A stretch of DNA of 6,719 bases. It comes from SKVR01 sp964410015. Lineage in GTDB: Bacteria > Bacteroidota > Bacteroidia > Bacteroidales > UBA7960. This document shows positions 5,085 through 6,719 of the stretch, piece after piece (within the stretch, counting starts at the first letter, position 1; each line of letters opens with the position of its first letter). The stretch covers positions 1 through 6,719 of the forward strand of contig CAYPFV010000169.1 of the NCBI GenBank assembly GCA_964410015.1, given 5' to 3'. Under the pieces are notes generated by a model, which saw nothing but the letters and a program-made list of their open reading frames with translations, was not told the origin of the DNA and searched no databases. Both the position numbers and the translations under genes were made by a program.

Positions 5085-6164
5085 ATGAAGTCAAAAAAGA
5101 ATAAAAGTAGAAAACATAAGCGTATTCCGTTTTGGATCAAGGTTGTTCTTTCGGTTTTCTTGATTATCCTTGTTGCCGGGGGATATGCCGGTTACAAATT
5201 ATACAATGCAATTTATGAACCCAATGTTTTTCTGGGTGAAAGAACTACCACCCATATTTTTATACCAACAGGTAGCGATTTTGCCCAGGTGAAAAATATT
5301 CTGTATGAAAACGGAATGATTATAAACAGTAATTCTTTTGAATGGCTGGCAGAAAAAAAGAATTACAAAAATAATATTTATCCCGGAAGATATTTGATCC
5401 ATGAAGATATGGGTAATAATGACCTTATCAACCTTTTAAGATCAGGAAAACAAGATCCTGTGCAACTAACTTTTAACAATATTACAACAAAAGAAGAACT
5501 GGCAGGAAGGATTGCCCGACAGATTGAAGCAGATTCTCTCAGCATCATACAGTTGCTGAACGATGAAAATTTCCTGCAAAAATATGACCTGACCCGAGAA
5601 ACATCCAAAATCATTTTTATACCCAATACCTATGAGTTTTTCTGGAATACTGATGCAGAGCAGTTGTTCGACAGAATGTGGAAAGAATTTGAAATCTTCT
5701 GGAATGAAGATCGCATGCAAAAAGCTGAACAATTAAACATGACACCTGCTCAGGTAGCTACTCTGGCTTCTATAGTGCAAAAAGAAACATCAAAACGTGA
5801 TGAGTATGAAAAAGTAGCAGGGGTTTATGTGAATCGTTTAAAAAGAAATATGCCTTTACAGGCAGACCCTACAGTAATATATGCTTTAGGCGACTTCTCT
5901 ATCAGAAGGGTTTTAAACAGGCATCTTGCAACAGAATCTCCTTATAATACTTATATGAATCCGGGATTGCCACCCGGGCCAATTGCTTTGCCTGATCCAC
6001 AATCTATTGATGGGGTGCTCGGGGCAGAAGAACATAATTATCTTTATTTCAGTGCCAAAGACGATTTCTCGGGTTACCATGCATTTGCTACCAACTACAG
6101 GCAACACCTTATCAATGCCAGAAAATACCAGCAAGAACTCAACAGAAGAAATATAATGAGATAA
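5085..6164 (+). CDS. mltG: Endolytic peptidoglycan transglycosylase MltG (YceG-like)
   Basis: MltG is an inner-membrane lytic transglycosylase that cuts nascent peptidoglycan strands and so helps set glycan chain length. The 359 residues begin with a strongly basic cytoplasmic tail (1-13), then one transmembrane helix at about 17-38. A LysM-like part follows at about 55-120 (FIPTGSDFAQVKNILYENG), then the catalytic YceG domain at about 125-350. The signature ASIVQKET (228-235) supplies the catalytic Glu, E234, aligned by eye with E218 of the E. coli enzyme. The conserved block LQADPTVIYALG (258-269), SPYNTY (285-290) and GLPPGPI (294-300) completes the active-site groove. Length is normal and nothing is missing. 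The leader is A-rich without a Shine-Dalgarno. The gene stands 220 bases after the GNAT gene and 80 bases before a phosphohexomutase gene. Confidence 0.97.
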   Translation: MKSKKNKSRKHKRIPFWIKVVLSVFLIILVAGGYAGYKLYNAIYEPNVFLGERTTTHIFIPTGSDFAQVKNILYENGMIINSNSFEWLAEKKNYKNNIYPGRYLIHEDMGNNDLINLLRSGKQDPVQLTFNNITTKEELAGRIARQIEADSLSIIQLLNDENFLQKYDLTRETSKIIFIPNTYEFFWNTDAEQLFDRMWKEFEIFWNEDRMQKAEQLNMTPAQVATLASIVQKETSKRDEYEKVAGVYVNRLKRNMPLQADPTVIYALGDFSIRRVLNRHLATESPYNTYMNPGLPPGPIALPDPQSIDGVLGAEEHNYLYFSAKDDFSGYHAFATNYRQHLINARKYQQELNRRNIMR

Positions 6165-6182
6165 TTCATCCTTTTATGCATC

Positions 6183-6196
6183 TTCAAGCACTTGAA
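6183..6196. promoter_or_regulatory. Perfect palindrome between mltG and the phosphohexomutase gene
   Basis: TTCAAG-CA-CTTGAA is a perfect 6-bp dyad with a 2-base centre, too tight for a stable hairpin but suitable for a dimeric DNA-binding protein. It lies 49 to 62 bases upstream of the next ATG. No T-run follows. It may be an operator or chance. Confidence 0.25.
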
Positions 6197-6244
6197 AACC
6201 CTGTTCAGAACCTATTTGAAACGTATATTTAATTTTTCTGTACA

Positions 6245-6719
6245 ATGAAAATAAAATTTGGAACCGATGGATGGCGCGCTGTCATTGCAAAAGATTTTAC
6301 TGTGGAAAATGTAGCCAGAGTAGCACAGGGCACCGCTAACTGGCTTTTACAAAACAAAGAAAATCCTTCGGTAATCATCGGACATGATTGCCGCTTTGGA
6401 GGTGAATTGTTTTGCGATACCATCGCAAAAGTTATGTTAAATAACTGTATTAAAGTTTACTTGGCAGACGGGTTTGTGTCCACGCCCATGATTTCTTTGG
6501 GTGTATTAGATCTTAAAACCGATTTGGGTATTGTCATCACAGCCAGCCATAATCCACCCGAATACAATGGATATAAATTAAAAGGGTCTTTTGGAGGACC
6601 ACTGCTCGAAAAAGAAATCAAAGAAGTAGAAGAACTCATTCCTGATGATCATAATATTAAAATTGATGCCATCAGTATTGAAGCGTTTGAGCAGAAGGGG
6701 TTGCTGGAAAAGGTTGATC
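6245..6719 (+). CDS. Phosphoglucomutase/phosphomannomutase-family enzyme, 5' part only
   Basis: This alpha-D-phosphohexomutase interconverts sugar 1- and 6-phosphates through a phosphoserine, feeding nucleotide-sugar and envelope-glycan synthesis or glycogen metabolism. The first 158 codons are present; the window ends inside the gene, and the family is usually about 450-580 residues. The N-terminus reads KFGTDGWRAVIA (4-15), the substrate-binding loop typical of the family. GHDCRFGG (46-53) follows, then GFVSTPM (76-82), and TASHNPPEYNGYK (99-111) contains the phosphorylated S101. This is domain I, with a small part of domain II. The ATG at 6245 starts two residues before the conserved KFGTDGW. 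Substrate choice (glucose, mannose or glucosamine phosphate) depends on later domains that are not visible. The gap of 80 bases to mltG leaves open whether it is co-transcribed. Confidence 0.93.
   Translation, partial: MKIKFGTDGWRAVIAKDFTVENVARVAQGTANWLLQNKENPSVIIGHDCRFGGELFCDTIAKVMLNNCIKVYLADGFVSTPMISLGVLDLKTDLGIVITASHNPPEYNGYKLKGSFGGPLLEKEIKEVEELIPDDHNIKIDAISIEAFEQKGLLEKVD

Noticed and set aside
5745..5800. Possible loss of the catalytic Glu in MltG, because the motif reads IVQKET rather than IVEKET
   Set aside because: Counting the E. coli protein from memory places E218 at the second Glu (the E of KET), which is present here as E234. The Gln replaces a neighbouring position.
6229..6639. 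Two minus-strand ORFs of 60-64 codons near the right end
   Set aside because: Both are antisense to the conserved phosphohexomutase domain, including its active-site serine loop, and have shadow-frame composition.

Overview
The window looks like an ordinary chromosomal segment from a member of the Bacteroidota. It is AT-rich. The starts lack clear Shine-Dalgarno sequences and instead have A-rich leaders. Several intergenic gaps contain the Bacteroidota-type -7 promoter motif TAnnTTTG. The protein sequences of the HtrA-type protease, DapF, MltG and the phosphohexomutase also fit this phylum. I cannot assign a genus.

Layout: a complete Do/HtrA-family serine protease lies on the minus strand (214-1707), with a candidate terminator hairpin downstream at 92-116. 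A 645-base divergent gap (1708-2352) follows. It holds two perfect inverted repeats near the protease start, two -7-like motifs and one very short ORF. On the plus strand are an unrecognised single-pass membrane protein (2353-2982), dapF (3418-4254), a SpeG/RimJ-like GNAT acetyltransferase (4340-4864), mltG (5085-6164) and the first 158 codons of a phosphoglucomutase/phosphomannomutase-family enzyme, cut by the window end (6245-6719).

Functionally this is an envelope-biogenesis neighbourhood. DapF makes meso-diaminopimelate for lysine and peptidoglycan. MltG cleaves nascent glycan strands in the inner membrane. HtrA handles misfolded envelope proteins. A phosphohexomutase supplies sugar phosphates that can feed envelope glycans. 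The genes are separated by 80 to 435 bases, with promoter-like motifs between some of them, so they are probably a conserved cluster of separately or partly independently transcribed genes rather than one tight operon.

The least ordinary material is intergenic. A 131-base element at 3120-3250 has near-perfect terminal inverted repeats and an identical 7-base direct repeat on each side, which is the architecture of a miniature transposable element. A second stretch around 4930-5035 looks like a decayed copy of a dispersed Bacteroidota intergenic repeat. The GNAT gene has a -7 motif so close to its ATG that a near-leaderless transcript is likely. I see no CRISPR array, RNA gene, toxin-antitoxin pair, phage gene or defence system, and no convincing new biological system.
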